A stretch of DNA of 64,000 bases. It comes from Yersinia enterocolitica subsp. enterocolitica. Lineage in GTDB: Bacteria > Pseudomonadota > Gammaproteobacteria > Enterobacterales > Enterobacteriaceae. The DNA lies in NCBI RefSeq assembly GCF_901472495.1, contig NZ_LR590469.1, forward strand, positions 3,100,001 through 3,164,000, given 5' to 3'. The position numbers and the translations under genes are program-made. The notes beneath the pieces were generated by a model. It saw only the letters and a program-made list of their open reading frames with translations, was not told the origin of the DNA and made no database searches. Shown piece by piece: positions 17,805 through 27,162 of this stretch. Position 1 is the stretch's first letter; each line of letters begins with the position of its first letter.

Positions 17805-19048
17805 TGAAAATCAAGCACGCACTGTTCACCGCAGGTAACTCATCTTTCTACTTCGATGACCAGCAGGCCATCAAAAATGGTGCGAAATTGGATGGATTTA
17901 TCTATCAAGGTAAACCTGTAACTGAGGGATTTAGCGCAATTCGTCAAGCGGGTGAATGTGTTAACGTCCAACTAATCTTAGAAAATGGTGCTGTCGCTGC
18001 GGGCGATTGTGCTGCCGTACAATACTCGGGTGCCGGTGGCCGTGATCCTTTGTTTATCGCCGCAAATTTTGTTCCTTTCCTGGAAAAACACATCAAACCG
18101 CTGCTGGAAGGGCGCGATATCAGTGAATTTCGCCTAAATGCATCCTTCTTTGATGAAGTGACGATTGATGGCAAACCACTGCATACCGCCATTCGTTATG
18201 GTCTTTCTCAGGCATTACTGGATGCAACTGCATTAGCGACCGGCCGTTTAAAAGCAGAAGTGGTGTGTGATGAATGGCATCTGCCGTTGGTTGCCAAACC
18301 GATCCCTCTGTTTGGTCAAAGCGGTGACGACCGTTATATCGCCGTCGATAAAATGATCCTTAAAGGTGTGGATGTTCTGCCACATGGCCTTATCAATAAT
18401 GTTGATGAAAAACTGGGGCGTAATGGCGGAAAACTGCGGGACTATGTGAGCTGGTTGGCTAAACGCGTCAGTGATTTGCGCGTCGATCCGAGCTACAAAC
18501 CGGATTTACATATCGACGTTTACGGCACTATTGGCCTGATTTTCGACATGGACCCAATATTGTGCGCAGAGTACATCGCCAGCTTGCAAGAACAGGCCGG
18601 TGAACTGAATTTATATATCGAAGGGCCGGTGGATGCAGGCAATAAACCAGACCAAATCCGCCTGTTAACCGAAATCACCCACCACCTGAAAAAACTGGGT
18701 TCGAACGTCAAAATCGTGGCCGACGAATGGTGTAACACCTACCAAGACATCATCGATTTTACTGATGCAGGTAGTTGCCACATGGTGCAGATCAAAACCC
18801 CGGATCTGGGCAGTATTCACAACATTGTTGATGCTGTTCTGTATTGCAATAAAAAAGGTATGGAAGCCTATCAAGGCGGTACATGTAACGAAACCGATAT
18901 CAGCGCCCGCACCTGCGTACATGTTGCTCTCGCCTCTCGCCCCATGCGCATGCTCATCAAACCGGGCATGGGTTTTGATGAAGGGATGAACATTGTGTTT
19001 AACGAGATGACTCGCACCATCGCGCAACTTAATGCAAAGGCCAACTGA
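17804..19048 (+). CDS. mal: Methylaspartate ammonia-lyase
   Basis: A 414-residue enolase-superfamily enzyme that removes ammonia from 3-methylaspartate to give mesaconate. Residue numbering coincides with the clostridial enzyme at every key position: catalytic K331 (in QIKTPDLGS) and H194 (LPHG), and the Mg2+ ligands D238, E273 and D307. The start overlaps the glmE stop by one base, so production is coupled to the mutase. Its product mesaconate is the substrate expected for the class I fumarase encoded at 9092-10738. The active-site set is complete and nothing suggests decay. Confidence 0.96.
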   Translation: MKIKHALFTAGNSSFYFDDQQAIKNGAKLDGFIYQGKPVTEGFSAIRQAGECVNVQLILENGAVAAGDCAAVQYSGAGGRDPLFIAANFVPFLEKHIKPLLEGRDISEFRLNASFFDEVTIDGKPLHTAIRYGLSQALLDATALATGRLKAEVVCDEWHLPLVAKPIPLFGQSGDDRYIAVDKMILKGVDVLPHGLINNVDEKLGRNGGKLRDYVSWLAKRVSDLRVDPSYKPDLHIDVYGTIGLIFDMDPILCAEYIASLQEQAGELNLYIEGPVDAGNKPDQIRLLTEITHHLKKLGSNVKIVADEWCNTYQDIIDFTDAGSCHMVQIKTPDLGSIHNIVDAVLYCNKKGMEAYQGGTCNETDISARTCVHVALASRPMRMLIKPGMGFDEGMNIVFNEMTRTIAQLNAKAN

Positions 19049-19049
19049 T

Positions 19050-20423
19050 ATGTCTAAAACGTTTAAAATCCTGTCGCCCACCGCCATTCTGGGATATGGA
19101 TTTCCCGAAGAGAGCTTTATGAGGGCGATGGAGGAATCACCTGATTTAATCGCCGTGGACGCGGGTTCCTCCGACCCCGGCCCGCACTATCTGGGTTCAG
19201 GCAAACCATTTACCGATCGGGCGGGGGTCAAACGGGATCTGCGCTATATGATAACCGCCGGTGTGAAACAGGGCATTCCGGTAGTTATTGGCACCGCCGG
19301 GGGATCAGGGGCCGCTCCGCATTTGGAATGGTGTCGCCAGATCATTTTAGAAATTGCCCAAGAGGAGTCGCTAAACTTTACTCTGGCGGTTATTCCAGCT
19401 GATGTGAGTAAAGAAGCGGTTCATGCCGCCCTTGATGCAGGCAAAATTCAGGCGCTGGATTTTGTCCCTGAATTGACTCATGAAGCCATTGATGCAACAA
19501 CTTATATCGTTGCGCAAATGGGAATTGAGCCTTTTCAGCAGGCATTACAGGCTGGTGCACAAGTGGTGTTAGGTGGCCGTGCTTATGACCCCGCATGCTT
19601 CGCCGCGCTCCCTATCATGATGGGGTTCGATGAAGGCCTGGCGTTACATTGCGGCAAGATTCTGGAGTGCGCTGCCATTGCAGCCACACCAGGTTCAGGT
19701 TCTGACTGTGCCATGGGTATTCTGGATGAAACCGGTTTTACGTTGAAGACCTTCAACCAGAAGCGCCAGTTCACTGAAACCTCTGCTGCCGCACATACAT
19801 TATATGAAAAATCAGATCCTTACTTCTTGCCTGGCCCCGGTGGGGCATTGAATCTGAAAGCATGTAACTTTAAAGATGTGGGTAATGGTCAGGTGCGTGT
19901 CACTGGATCGGTACATGAACATACGCCCTACACCGTGAAGCTGGAAGGTGCTCGTCCGGTGGGTTATCGCACGCTAAGTATTGCCGGTACTCGTGACTCG
20001 ATTATGATTGCCGACATCGATAACATCTTGCTGGAAGTGCGCAAAAGTGTGGGAAAAAATCTGAGTATCGAGCCGGACTCAGTGCAGCTTAATTTTCATC
20101 TGTACGGCAAAAATGGCGTGATGGGAAAAATGGAGCCAGAGCCGGATACCACATCTTATGAATTGGGTATTCTGCTTGATGTTGTGGCTCCGTCTCAAGC
20201 GACCGCCGATAGCATTTGCTCACTGGCCCGCTCTACCTTGCTTCATTATGGCTATGCTGGCCGCATTGCCACCGCAGGTAATTTAGCTTTCCCATTTTCC
20301 CCATCAGATATTAGGGCCGGTCTGGTTTATGAATTCTCCATTTATCATTTAATGGAATATACACCAGAGATTGCCTTTAAGTTTCGGCTGGAAAATGTCA
20401 CAGCAGAAGGAGTAATGGCATGA
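19050..20423 (+). CDS. AtuA-family (DUF1446) protein of unknown reaction
   Basis: A 457-residue protein related to the DUF1446/AtuA family (acyclic terpene utilisation). The N-terminal part has the GSSDPGPHYLGSG block (about 41-53), a VVIGTAGGSGAAPH glycine-rich loop near 80-93, and VLGGRAYDPACFAALP near 175-190. The ATG at 19050 is preceded by AAAGG and comes two bases after the lyase stop; upstream in-frame starts lie inside the lyase gene. The stop overlaps the next gene (DUF4387) by four bases. This pair is tightly coupled to mutase and ammonia-lyase, so it should act in the same pathway. The missing activity is conversion of citramalate to pyruvate and acetate (or their CoA forms). Its biochemical function is not established to my knowledge. 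Confidence 0.8.
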   Translation: MSKTFKILSPTAILGYGFPEESFMRAMEESPDLIAVDAGSSDPGPHYLGSGKPFTDRAGVKRDLRYMITAGVKQGIPVVIGTAGGSGAAPHLEWCRQIILEIAQEESLNFTLAVIPADVSKEAVHAALDAGKIQALDFVPELTHEAIDATTYIVAQMGIEPFQQALQAGAQVVLGGRAYDPACFAALPIMMGFDEGLALHCGKILECAAIAATPGSGSDCAMGILDETGFTLKTFNQKRQFTETSAAAHTLYEKSDPYFLPGPGGALNLKACNFKDVGNGQVRVTGSVHEHTPYTVKLEGARPVGYRTLSIAGTRDSIMIADIDNILLEVRKSVGKNLSIEPDSVQLNFHLYGKNGVMGKMEPEPDTTSYELGILLDVVAPSQATADSICSLARSTLLHYGYAGRIATAGNLAFPFSPSDIRAGLVYEFSIYHLMEYTPEIAFKFRLENVTAEGVMA

Positions 20424-20737
20424 AAATATCAATTCTAGATTTAGCTCATGTCGTCAGGTCAAAAAATGCCGGGCCATATGAGTTAGTGCTAGATATTTTG
20501 TTTAAAGATAAATATATATATTCATCCATTAAAACATCCGGCCAATTTAAAAAAGAGCTAATAGCAGGGCTTTATAAAATTGAACCTGACCTTGTTCATC
20601 GTATTGTTTGGTTTGATCCGGCCAACGCCGTCAAAATAGTTATGCCGCGTAGCCTGGTATCTGGTGCTGTAGGCGACACTGACGTCTATGGTGCCCAACA
20701 GCATGCACCATTATTGAAACTTGAATTCAATATTTAG
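20420..20737 (+). CDS. DUF4387-domain small protein paired with the AtuA-family protein
   Basis: A 105-residue protein covering a single DUF4387 domain (LAHVVRSKNAGPYELVLDILF near the N-terminus, DVYGAQQHAP near the C-terminus). It begins four bases inside the AtuA-family gene (ATGA-type overlap). DUF4387 proteins are commonly found next to, or fused with, AtuA-like proteins, so the two probably form one enzyme or complex. No signal peptide or membrane segment is seen; it is cytoplasmic. Catalytic residues cannot be assigned. Confidence 0.8.
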   Translation: MKISILDLAHVVRSKNAGPYELVLDILFKDKYIYSSIKTSGQFKKELIAGLYKIEPDLVHRIVWFDPANAVKIVMPRSLVSGAVGDTDVYGAQQHAPLLKLEFNI

Positions 20738-20780
20738 TTTTTCATTAGCTGTAACCGTAGAACATATTTCCTAAATCATC

Positions 20781-20823
20781 CGGTGCATTGTGTTGCGCTA
20801 TGTGCTTCGCCCTGCACCGTTTT
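20781..20823 (+). terminator. Weak hairpin with TTTT between the DUF4387 gene and the symporter gene
   Basis: CGGTGCA and TGCACCG form a 7-bp stem around a long 25-base loop, followed by TTTT at 20820-20823. It could partly end the glm transcript and let the symporter be made at a lower level; the long loop makes it a weak terminator. Confidence 0.4.
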
Positions 20824-20898
20824 CAATATACCGATAAATACAGCATCATTAAATGACTTTAGAAAAACAATACCACCCTACTTATAAATGGAATCATT

Positions 20899-22224
20899 AT
20901 GAAATCAAAAAATTTGACCACAATGATCATATTGGGTCTGATAATAGGTATTATCGTCGGGTTTTTAATAAATTCCTTTAGCAGCCCTGATTTTGCAAAG
21001 TCGTACTCTTCTGAAATATCTATTTTTACCGATATATTCCTACGATTGATCAAAATGATCATTGCCCCGTTAATCATCTCAACATTAGTGGTTGGGATTG
21101 CCAAAATGGGTGATGCCAAAACATTAGGGCGCGTTTTCTCAAAAACGCTGTTCCTGTTCATTTGCGCAGCATTCATTTCCATTCTGCTCGGTTTAGTGGT
21201 GGTTAACCTCCTAAGACCGGGTGATGGCATTAACTTCGTGGCTGCAACCGCCAGTGCTGTGGACGGTATTGCACCGGTTCCATTCTCCGCGAAAGTCTTT
21301 ATCTCACATGCCATTCCAACCAGTATTGTTGACGCAATGGCACGCAATGAAATCCTACAAATTGTCGTATTCTCCATTTTCATGGGGATTAGCCTTTCCG
21401 CCATTGGTGAAAAAGCACAACCGATTGTTTCCGTATTAGATTCACTGGCTCACCTGATGCTGAAACTCACCGGCTACGTCATGCTATTTGCGCCATTGAC
21501 TGTATTTGCCGCCATATCCGCGATGATTTCTGAACGTGGTTTAAGCGTATTGATCAGTGCCGGTATTTTTATGGGTGAGTTCTATCTGACCCTGGGCCTG
21601 TTGTGGCTTATTTTAATTGGCTGTTCAATTCTTCTGATTGGTCGCTGTACGCTTCGATTAATAAAAGGTATCAGTGAACCGGCATTGTTAGCTTTTACCA
21701 CTTCAAGTTCTGAAGCCGCCTTCCCCGGCACATTAGAAAAACTGGAAGAGTTCGGCGTTTCTAACAAAATTGCTAGTTTTGTTCTCCCTATCGGCTACTC
21801 ATTCAACCTGGTAGGTTCAATGGCATATTGCTCATTTGCAGTCATATTTATTGCTCAGGCATGTAATATTCATCTGAGCATGGGCGAGCAAATCACCATG
21901 TTGTTAATTCTGATGCTGACCTCTAAAGGTATGGCGGGTGTGCCGCGCGCGTCATTAGTGGTTATCGCCGCCACGCTCAGCCAATTTAATATCCCGGAAG
22001 CCGGCCTGATTCTATTAATGGGCGTTGATCCCTTCCTTGATATGGGCCGTTCAGCCACTAACGTGATGAGTAATGCGGTGGGCGCAGCACTGGTTGGACG
22101 TTGGGAAGGTGAACATTATGGTGAAGGTTGCCGTGGTGTGGCGAAAATGGGTACCGAAACTGTGGTTATTCAAGAAACAGTCGCCGTTCAAGAGAGTTTC
22201 ACTCTTGAGGCACAAGCTAAATAA
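20899..22224 (+). CDS. Dicarboxylate/glutamate:cation symporter (DAACS family)
   Basis: A 441-residue membrane protein of the dicarboxylate/amino acid:cation symporter family (GltP, GltT, DctA relatives). Visible family signatures are the serine-rich hairpin FTTSSSEAAFPGTL (near residue 270), the SFNLVGSMAYCS segment of transmembrane 7 (near 305), and DPFLDMGRSATNVMSNA (near 380), which holds the aspartate and asparagine of the substrate site. The position of the last gene in the cluster, after glutamate mutase, ammonia-lyase and the AtuA/DUF4387 pair, indicates glutamate (or a methyl-branched dicarboxylate) as substrate. It differs clearly from the DctA protein encoded at 48308-49600, for instance at the NLVGSM versus NLDGTS position. 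Confidence 0.88.
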   Translation: MKSKNLTTMIILGLIIGIIVGFLINSFSSPDFAKSYSSEISIFTDIFLRLIKMIIAPLIISTLVVGIAKMGDAKTLGRVFSKTLFLFICAAFISILLGLVVVNLLRPGDGINFVAATASAVDGIAPVPFSAKVFISHAIPTSIVDAMARNEILQIVVFSIFMGISLSAIGEKAQPIVSVLDSLAHLMLKLTGYVMLFAPLTVFAAISAMISERGLSVLISAGIFMGEFYLTLGLLWLILIGCSILLIGRCTLRLIKGISEPALLAFTTSSSEAAFPGTLEKLEEFGVSNKIASFVLPIGYSFNLVGSMAYCSFAVIFIAQACNIHLSMGEQITMLLILMLTSKGMAGVPRASLVVIAATLSQFNIPEAGLILLMGVDPFLDMGRSATNVMSNAVGAALVGRWEGEHYGEGCRGVAKMGTETVVIQETVAVQESFTLEAQAK

Positions 22225-22261
22225 CGCCACCTAAGCCTTTACGCCACATCAGGGAAACATA

Positions 22262-22287
22262 ACCCCAGGCTGACATAAGCCTGGGGT
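22262..22287. terminator. Strong bidirectional hairpin between the symporter gene and yhiN
   Basis: ACCCCAGGCT-GACATA-AGCCTGGGGT is a perfect 10-bp GC-rich stem with a 6-base loop, in the 86-base gap between two convergent genes. Confidence 0.75.
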
Positions 22288-22310
22288 CGATGACTGAGTA
22301 GCAAACGCCA

Positions 22311-23522
22311 TTATCTCGGTTTGGCCGCCAGTGCCTGCGCACAGGCCCAGGCAGAGCTCCAGGCCCATTGGAAATTATAGCCACCCAGCCAGCCAGTGAC
22401 ATCAACCACTTCACCAATAAAGTACAACCCAGGCACTTTATGAGCCTCCATGGTTTTGGAGGAGAGCTCTTGGGTATCGACGCCACCAATCGTGACCTCA
22501 GCAGTGCGATAACCTTCTGTTCCATTAGGTTGTACCCGCCACTGTTGTAAGTTTGCCACCAACGTAGCCTGTTGCGGCGCATTTAACTGTTTCAAGGTGA
22601 CATCCGGCAGTTGCTCCAGCGTCTGTAGACATTCCACCAACCGCCTAGGTAACAGTTGAGCCAGCGTGTTCTTCAACGTCTGATTGGGGTGGACTTGCCG
22701 CTCATTGTTCAGAAATACGTCTAAATCGGTGTCAGGAAGTAAGTTAATGCCCACATACTCGCCAGCCTGCCAATAGCTTGAAAGTTGTAAAATTGCCGGG
22801 CCAGAAAGACCACGATGGGTAAATAAAATACTCTCACGGAAACTGACACCATTCTCTGCCGTCACCACCGCAGGGACTGAAACACCGGAGAGTGTTTGCA
22901 GATGTTCTAACAAAGGCTTATGCAACGTGAAAGGAACCAGTGCTGCGCGGGTCGGTAATACTTTCAAACCAAATTGTTCTGCCAACTTATAGCCGAAGGG
23001 CGAGGCTCCCAATCCGGGCATAGACAATCCACCTGAAGCCACCACAAGTGAATGAGCACTCACTTTCAAATCATTAACCTGCAACACGAAACCCGTCTCG
23101 GTTTTTTCAACTGACAACACATCGCTGCGTAATCGAATCGTGACTTGCCCCAATTCGCACTCTTGCAGTAAAAGCTCAACCACTTGTTGGGCTGAATCAT
23201 CGCAAAACAGTTGCCCTAGCGTTTTTTCATGCCAGGCGATGTTATAGCGATTCATCAGGTCAATGAAATCCCATTGGGTGTAACGTGCTAAAGCAGATTT
23301 ACAGAAATGAGGATTTTGTGAGAGGTAAGCTGCGGGTTCGACAAACAGATTGGTAAAGTTACAGCGGCCACCACCGGACATCAGGATCTTACGCCCAGCT
23401 TTTTTGCCATTATCTACCAAGAGTACCCGGCACCCTGCTTGCCCAGCTTGAGCCGCACAAAACAGGCCCGCAGCACCTGCGCCTATCACTACCACATCAA
23501 ACTGTTCCACACTGGGCCTCAC
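22311..23522 (-). CDS. yhiN: HI0933-family flavoprotein (YhiN-like oxidoreductase)
   Basis: A 403-residue flavoprotein of the HI0933/YhiN (BaiN-like) family. The N-terminal FAD-binding motif GAGAAGLFCAAQAGQ begins near residue 14, followed by SGGGRCNFTN at about 49-58, a family hallmark, and the C-terminal GLYFIGEVVDVTGWLGGYNFQWAWSS (split here) FAD contact near 370-395. Length and ends are normal. The reaction in enterobacteria is unknown. It marks the return to conserved backbone: in E. coli yhiN also neighbours pitA, which is divergent here with a 299-base gap. Confidence 0.9.
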   Translation of the reverse strand: MRPSVEQFDVVVIGAGAAGLFCAAQAGQAGCRVLLVDNGKKAGRKILMSGGGRCNFTNLFVEPAAYLSQNPHFCKSALARYTQWDFIDLMNRYNIAWHEKTLGQLFCDDSAQQVVELLLQECELGQVTIRLRSDVLSVEKTETGFVLQVNDLKVSAHSLVVASGGLSMPGLGASPFGYKLAEQFGLKVLPTRAALVPFTLHKPLLEHLQTLSGVSVPAVVTAENGVSFRESILFTHRGLSGPAILQLSSYWQAGEYVGINLLPDTDLDVFLNNERQVHPNQTLKNTLAQLLPRRLVECLQTLEQLPDVTLKQLNAPQQATLVANLQQWRVQPNGTEGYRTAEVTIGGVDTQELSSKTMEAHKVPGLYFIGEVVDVTGWLGGYNFQWAWSSAWACAQALAAKPR

Positions 23523-23821
23523 TGAGTAAAATCATCATCACTGCAAAAGTGTCCGTTTTTTCGCCGAGTCGCATGCTATTTGTTCATTCAACCGACAAAT
23601 TAGCGGCGGGAGATTGTAAGTCGCCCACTCTCAGGAAGCTATAGTAAGAAAATGTCTCATAGAGTAAAACTAAGTAACCTGCTGATATAACATGCATATG
23701 TTGTTAAAAATGGCGAATTCATCCGCGGTCATGTCAAAAAAAGGTCATATTTTCCTTTTCCCCACCCCCCATTGTCACTGATAATGCGCCGCGTTCATGT
23801 CCACAAACTGGCGTAACGCTT
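23523..23821. other. Divergent promoter region of yhiN and pitA
   Basis: The 299 bases hold the 5' regions of both genes. I see no clear Pho box or other operator, and no open frame of interest. Confidence 0.4.
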
Positions 23822-25318
23822 ATGCTACATCTTTTCGCTGGCCTGGATTTCCATACCGGCCTAATGTTAGTTCTTGCTTTGTTGTTTGTGCTGTTTTACG
23901 AAGCCATCAATGGTTTTCATGACACAGCCAATGCGGTTGCAACCGTAATATATACCCGCGCCATGCGTTCACAGGTGGCTGTCGTGATGGCAGGGGTGTT
24001 TAACTTCCTCGGCGTGATGCTGGGTGGTTTGAGCGTGGCTTATGCCATTGTTCACTTACTGCCTACTGATCTGCTGTTAAATGTCAGTTCGGCACATGGG
24101 TTGGCGATGGTCTTCTCTATGCTGCTGGCGGCGATCATCTGGAATTTGGGCACTTGGTATTTCGGTATCCCAGCCTCCAGTTCGCATACGCTGATTGGTG
24201 CAATCATCGGTATTGGTTTAACCAATGCATTAATGACCAGTACATCTGTGGTAGATGCACTGAACGTTCCTAAGATGATTCAAATCTTCCTGTCATTGAT
24301 CTTATCCCCGATTGTGGGTCTGGTTATTGCCGGTTTGATGGTGTTCCTATTACGTCGTTACTGGAACGGGACCAAGAAGCAGCAACGTATTCACCTGACA
24401 CCCGCTGAACGAGAAAAGAAAGACGGTAAACGTAAACCGCCATTCTGGACCCGTACAGCCCTGATCCTATCGGCTATTGGCGTGAGTTTTTCTCATGGCG
24501 CTAACGATGGTCAGAAAGGGATTGGCTTGATCATGCTGGTATTAATCGGTGTGGCTCCGGCTGGGTTTGTCGTGAATATGAATGCAACAGGCTATGATAT
24601 TGCCCGCACCCGCGATGCAGTGACTCATCTGCAACAATATTATCAGCAGCATGTTGAAGCATTACCTCATGCTGTCGCGCTGAAGCCACTGGTACCGACA
24701 CCAGATACATTGCCAAACACCCCAGAACAGTTCCACTGTGATAGTTCACGCGCCATGATAGCGATTGATCATGCACAGACGCTGTTAGCGAATCTGCAAA
24801 GCTATGACGACCTGACGGTCGATCAACGTAGCCATATGCGCCGCTTGCTGATGTGTGTTGCTGAGACCGCTGGGGCCGTTGCCAAACTGCCAGAAACCAG
24901 TGCTCAAGACCGCCGTTTCCTCAATAATCTGCGTACAGATTTGTTAGAAACGGTGGAATACGCACCAACCTGGATTATCGTTGCCGTCGCTCTGGCCCTG
25001 TCTTTGGGTACTATGGTTGGCTGGAAACGTGTTGCAGTGACTATCGGTGAGAAAATCGGTAAGAAAGGCATGACCTACGCACAAGGGGTTTCTGCCCAGA
25101 TGACTGCGGCGGTTTCCATCGGTATTGCGAGTTATACCGGTATGCCTGTATCGACAACTCAAGTGCTCTCATCAGCGGTTGCCGGCACCATGTTGGTGGA
25201 TGGCGGTGGTGTGCAGAGTAAGACGGTGAAGAACATTATGTTGGCGTGGGTCTTAACCTTGCCAATCTCAATTCTTCTTTCCGGCGGGTTGTACTGGATC
25301 GCGTTGAAATTTATCTAA
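23822..25318 (+). CDS. pitA: Low-affinity inorganic phosphate/metal-phosphate permease
   Basis: A 498-residue inner-membrane transporter of the PiT family, the same size as E. coli PitA (499). The two inverted-repeat signatures are present: GFHDTANAVATV near residue 32 and SFSHGANDGQKGIG near 222, each containing the conserved D/N phosphate-site residues. About ten hydrophobic segments flank a hydrophilic central loop (about 250-370). PitA moves neutral metal-phosphate complexes with protons. It is followed by a strong terminator and then by convergent uspB, as in E. coli. Confidence 0.95.
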   Translation: MLHLFAGLDFHTGLMLVLALLFVLFYEAINGFHDTANAVATVIYTRAMRSQVAVVMAGVFNFLGVMLGGLSVAYAIVHLLPTDLLLNVSSAHGLAMVFSMLLAAIIWNLGTWYFGIPASSSHTLIGAIIGIGLTNALMTSTSVVDALNVPKMIQIFLSLILSPIVGLVIAGLMVFLLRRYWNGTKKQQRIHLTPAEREKKDGKRKPPFWTRTALILSAIGVSFSHGANDGQKGIGLIMLVLIGVAPAGFVVNMNATGYDIARTRDAVTHLQQYYQQHVEALPHAVALKPLVPTPDTLPNTPEQFHCDSSRAMIAIDHAQTLLANLQSYDDLTVDQRSHMRRLLMCVAETAGAVAKLPETSAQDRRFLNNLRTDLLETVEYAPTWIIVAVALALSLGTMVGWKRVAVTIGEKIGKKGMTYAQGVSAQMTAAVSIGIASYTGMPVSTTQVLSSAVAGTMLVDGGGVQSKTVKNIMLAWVLTLPISILLSGGLYWIALKFI

Positions 25319-25370
25319 ATCCAGCGAATTAGCCATACTCAAATTGAGCAAACTCGAATTTGAAATAAAT

Positions 25371-25398
25371 AAAAGGCGGCCTTATAGGTCGCCTTTTT
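25371..25398 (+). terminator. pitA terminator
   Basis: AAAAGGCGGCC-TTATA-GGTCGCCTTTTT forms an 11-bp stem (one G-T pair) ending in a T-run; the A-run on the other side lets it also serve uspB on the opposite strand. Confidence 0.85.
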
Positions 25399-25424
25399 AC
25401 CTGTTTTTATGCCAAAAGTTCATG

Positions 25425-25760
25425 CTAATACCACAATATTAAGCCCACCAGACTGACCATAACCAAACCACATAATGCGCTGGTCAGGATAAACTGCCCA
25501 CGTAGCCTCTCACAACGGCGAATAAATTCTGGGTCATGATGATCAAGATAACGTTGAGCAAAGATATAACCGACTAATCTAATCTGTTTGCTCGGCTGAC
25601 CGTGAGAGGTGAAAAATCCACCGCCATCAACGTATTGATACAGCAACGGGTCGCAACCACGTAATACCACTAACAAAGCACGCAGTGATGAATAATAACG
25701 TGCCATATTAATCACACATACCACACACAAAGCCCAAAAAAGCGCGACGGTACTGATCAT
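25425..25760 (-). CDS. uspB: Universal stress protein B
   Basis: A 111-residue membrane protein matching UspB over its whole length, with two hydrophobic segments (about 3-20 and 90-109) and the conserved LLYQYVDGGGFFTSHGQPSK block in between. The open frame extends 35 codons further upstream, but the family start MISTVALFWA fixes the start at 25760; the upstream part is not conserved in character. UspB is induced in stationary phase through sigma S in E. coli and affects ethanol tolerance. It is divergent from uspA, as in other enterobacteria. Confidence 0.93.
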   Translation of the reverse strand: MISTVALFWALCVVCVINMARYYSSLRALLVVLRGCDPLLYQYVDGGGFFTSHGQPSKQIRLVGYIFAQRYLDHHDPEFIRRCERLRGQFILTSALCGLVMVSLVGLILWY

Positions 25761-26452
25761 AATCATCCTCCCAGCGATATCACACGCACCAGATCCATTC
25801 CCCTGAACCCTTGCGCCATCGCTCACTCTAGCCGATACAAACACCCCCAGGGCCTCAAAAGCCACCCCCTATTGTTCGCTCACTGATTGTGACTCGATGT
25901 GATATTCACTCGACACACTATCTGAACGTGTTGGACTCCCTTTATGAGTGTAGGAAATGAAATGAGAAATAGCCTGATAATCTCTAAATTAAGCTAAATT
26001 GGGTGTTTGTTAAGTATCGATTAGTATTAACTTATAACGAACTTTACTCACCATAAAATGCGGGTTGCCCCCGAAAATAGTGTCTAAATATTAATCTTTC
26101 TTAACTGATTTATATAAATAAAACGGCCATTATTTTTAGGTTATATTTGCATCACAAATATGAAATTACCCACATCATGCTATCTGAACAGCGCTATACT
26201 TAGGATAATGATCTGCTTTAAATTCAATCAGTGCGACGATATATTAGGGCCATATGCGGTAGAGTTTGGTCAGTTTTTGGTGTAAAAAGACAGACACTGA
26301 CTTTAGTGATCATCATCAAAACAGTGTGTTGTGATCCGTGAAACACTTCGGCTAAGGGTCATAATGGTACTATGTAGATATCGCGTTAGCACCCGTTCAA
26401 CAGGTTGAATGTTTGCTTACCCATTAATTAACATTATGGAAGGAGTTTACTT
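25761..26452. other. 692-base divergent region between uspB and uspA
   Basis: Non-coding, AT-rich especially at 26080-26180. It carries the promoters of both stress genes. A strong ribosome site (AAGGAG) precedes uspA at 26440-26445. I could not assign individual operators by eye, and there is no open frame with domain similarity. Confidence 0.45.
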
Positions 26453-26899
26453 ATGGCTTACAAACACATTCTGATTGCGGTTGACCTATCTCCGGAAAGT
26501 AAGGTGTTGGTGGAAAAAGCAGTTTCAATGGCCAGACCGTACAATGCCAAAGTTTCCCTGATCCATGTCGATGTAAACTACTCAGATCTCTATACCGGCC
26601 TGATCGACGTTAATCTTGGCGATATGCAGAAACGCATTTCTGAAGAAACACACAATGCGTTGACCGAGCTTTCGCAAAACGCAGGCTATCCAATTGAACA
26701 AACGCTGAGTGGTAGTGGCGATTTGGGTCAGGTACTGGTTGATGCCATTAAGAAATACGATATGGACTTGGTATTATGTGGCCACCATCAGGATTTCTGG
26801 AGCAAATTGATGTCTTCAGCACGCCAACTGATCAACACCGTACATGTCGATATGCTCATCGTACCACTGCGCGATGATGAAAATGGTGAAGACGATTAA
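26453..26899 (+). CDS. uspA: Universal stress protein A
   Basis: A 148-residue cytoplasmic UspA, slightly longer than the 144-residue E. coli protein by an acidic tail (DENGEDD). Family marks are AYKHILIAVDLSPESK at the start and the C-terminal LCGHHQDFWSKLMSSARQ and VDMLIVPL segments. The C-terminal ATP-binding G-2x-G-9x-G(S/T) motif is not present, as in non-ATP-binding UspA proteins. It is part of the growth-arrest stress response. A single-gene unit with its own promoter and terminator. Confidence 0.95.
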   Translation: MAYKHILIAVDLSPESKVLVEKAVSMARPYNAKVSLIHVDVNYSDLYTGLIDVNLGDMQKRISEETHNALTELSQNAGYPIEQTLSGSGDLGQVLVDAIKKYDMDLVLCGHHQDFWSKLMSSARQLINTVHVDMLIVPLRDDENGEDD

Positions 26900-26938
26900 G
26901 CTACATAAGCCACATTAGCTTAGCATCATCACCTCTCA

Positions 26939-26963
26939 CGCCCGCCTTTAGCGGGCGTTTTTT
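26939..26963 (+). terminator. uspA terminator
   Basis: CGCCCGC-CTTTA-GCGGGCG is a perfect 7-bp GC stem followed by six T residues. Confidence 0.9.
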
Positions 26964-27162
26964 ATGCTAAACCCCGCCCCCACCCTATATTTCCTCACAT
27001 TAATAACCCTGCTAAGTTTTTGTCAAAATCCCTTGCGGCATGAATATAAACCAGTGATATAGTCGAAGATGCACAACATCGTCTCCTCACTATTTTGGAT
27101 AATAATAATAGGCTGCAAAAATCTGTCAGGAGAGTCTTAATTGGTACAAGGAATTATTAGTG

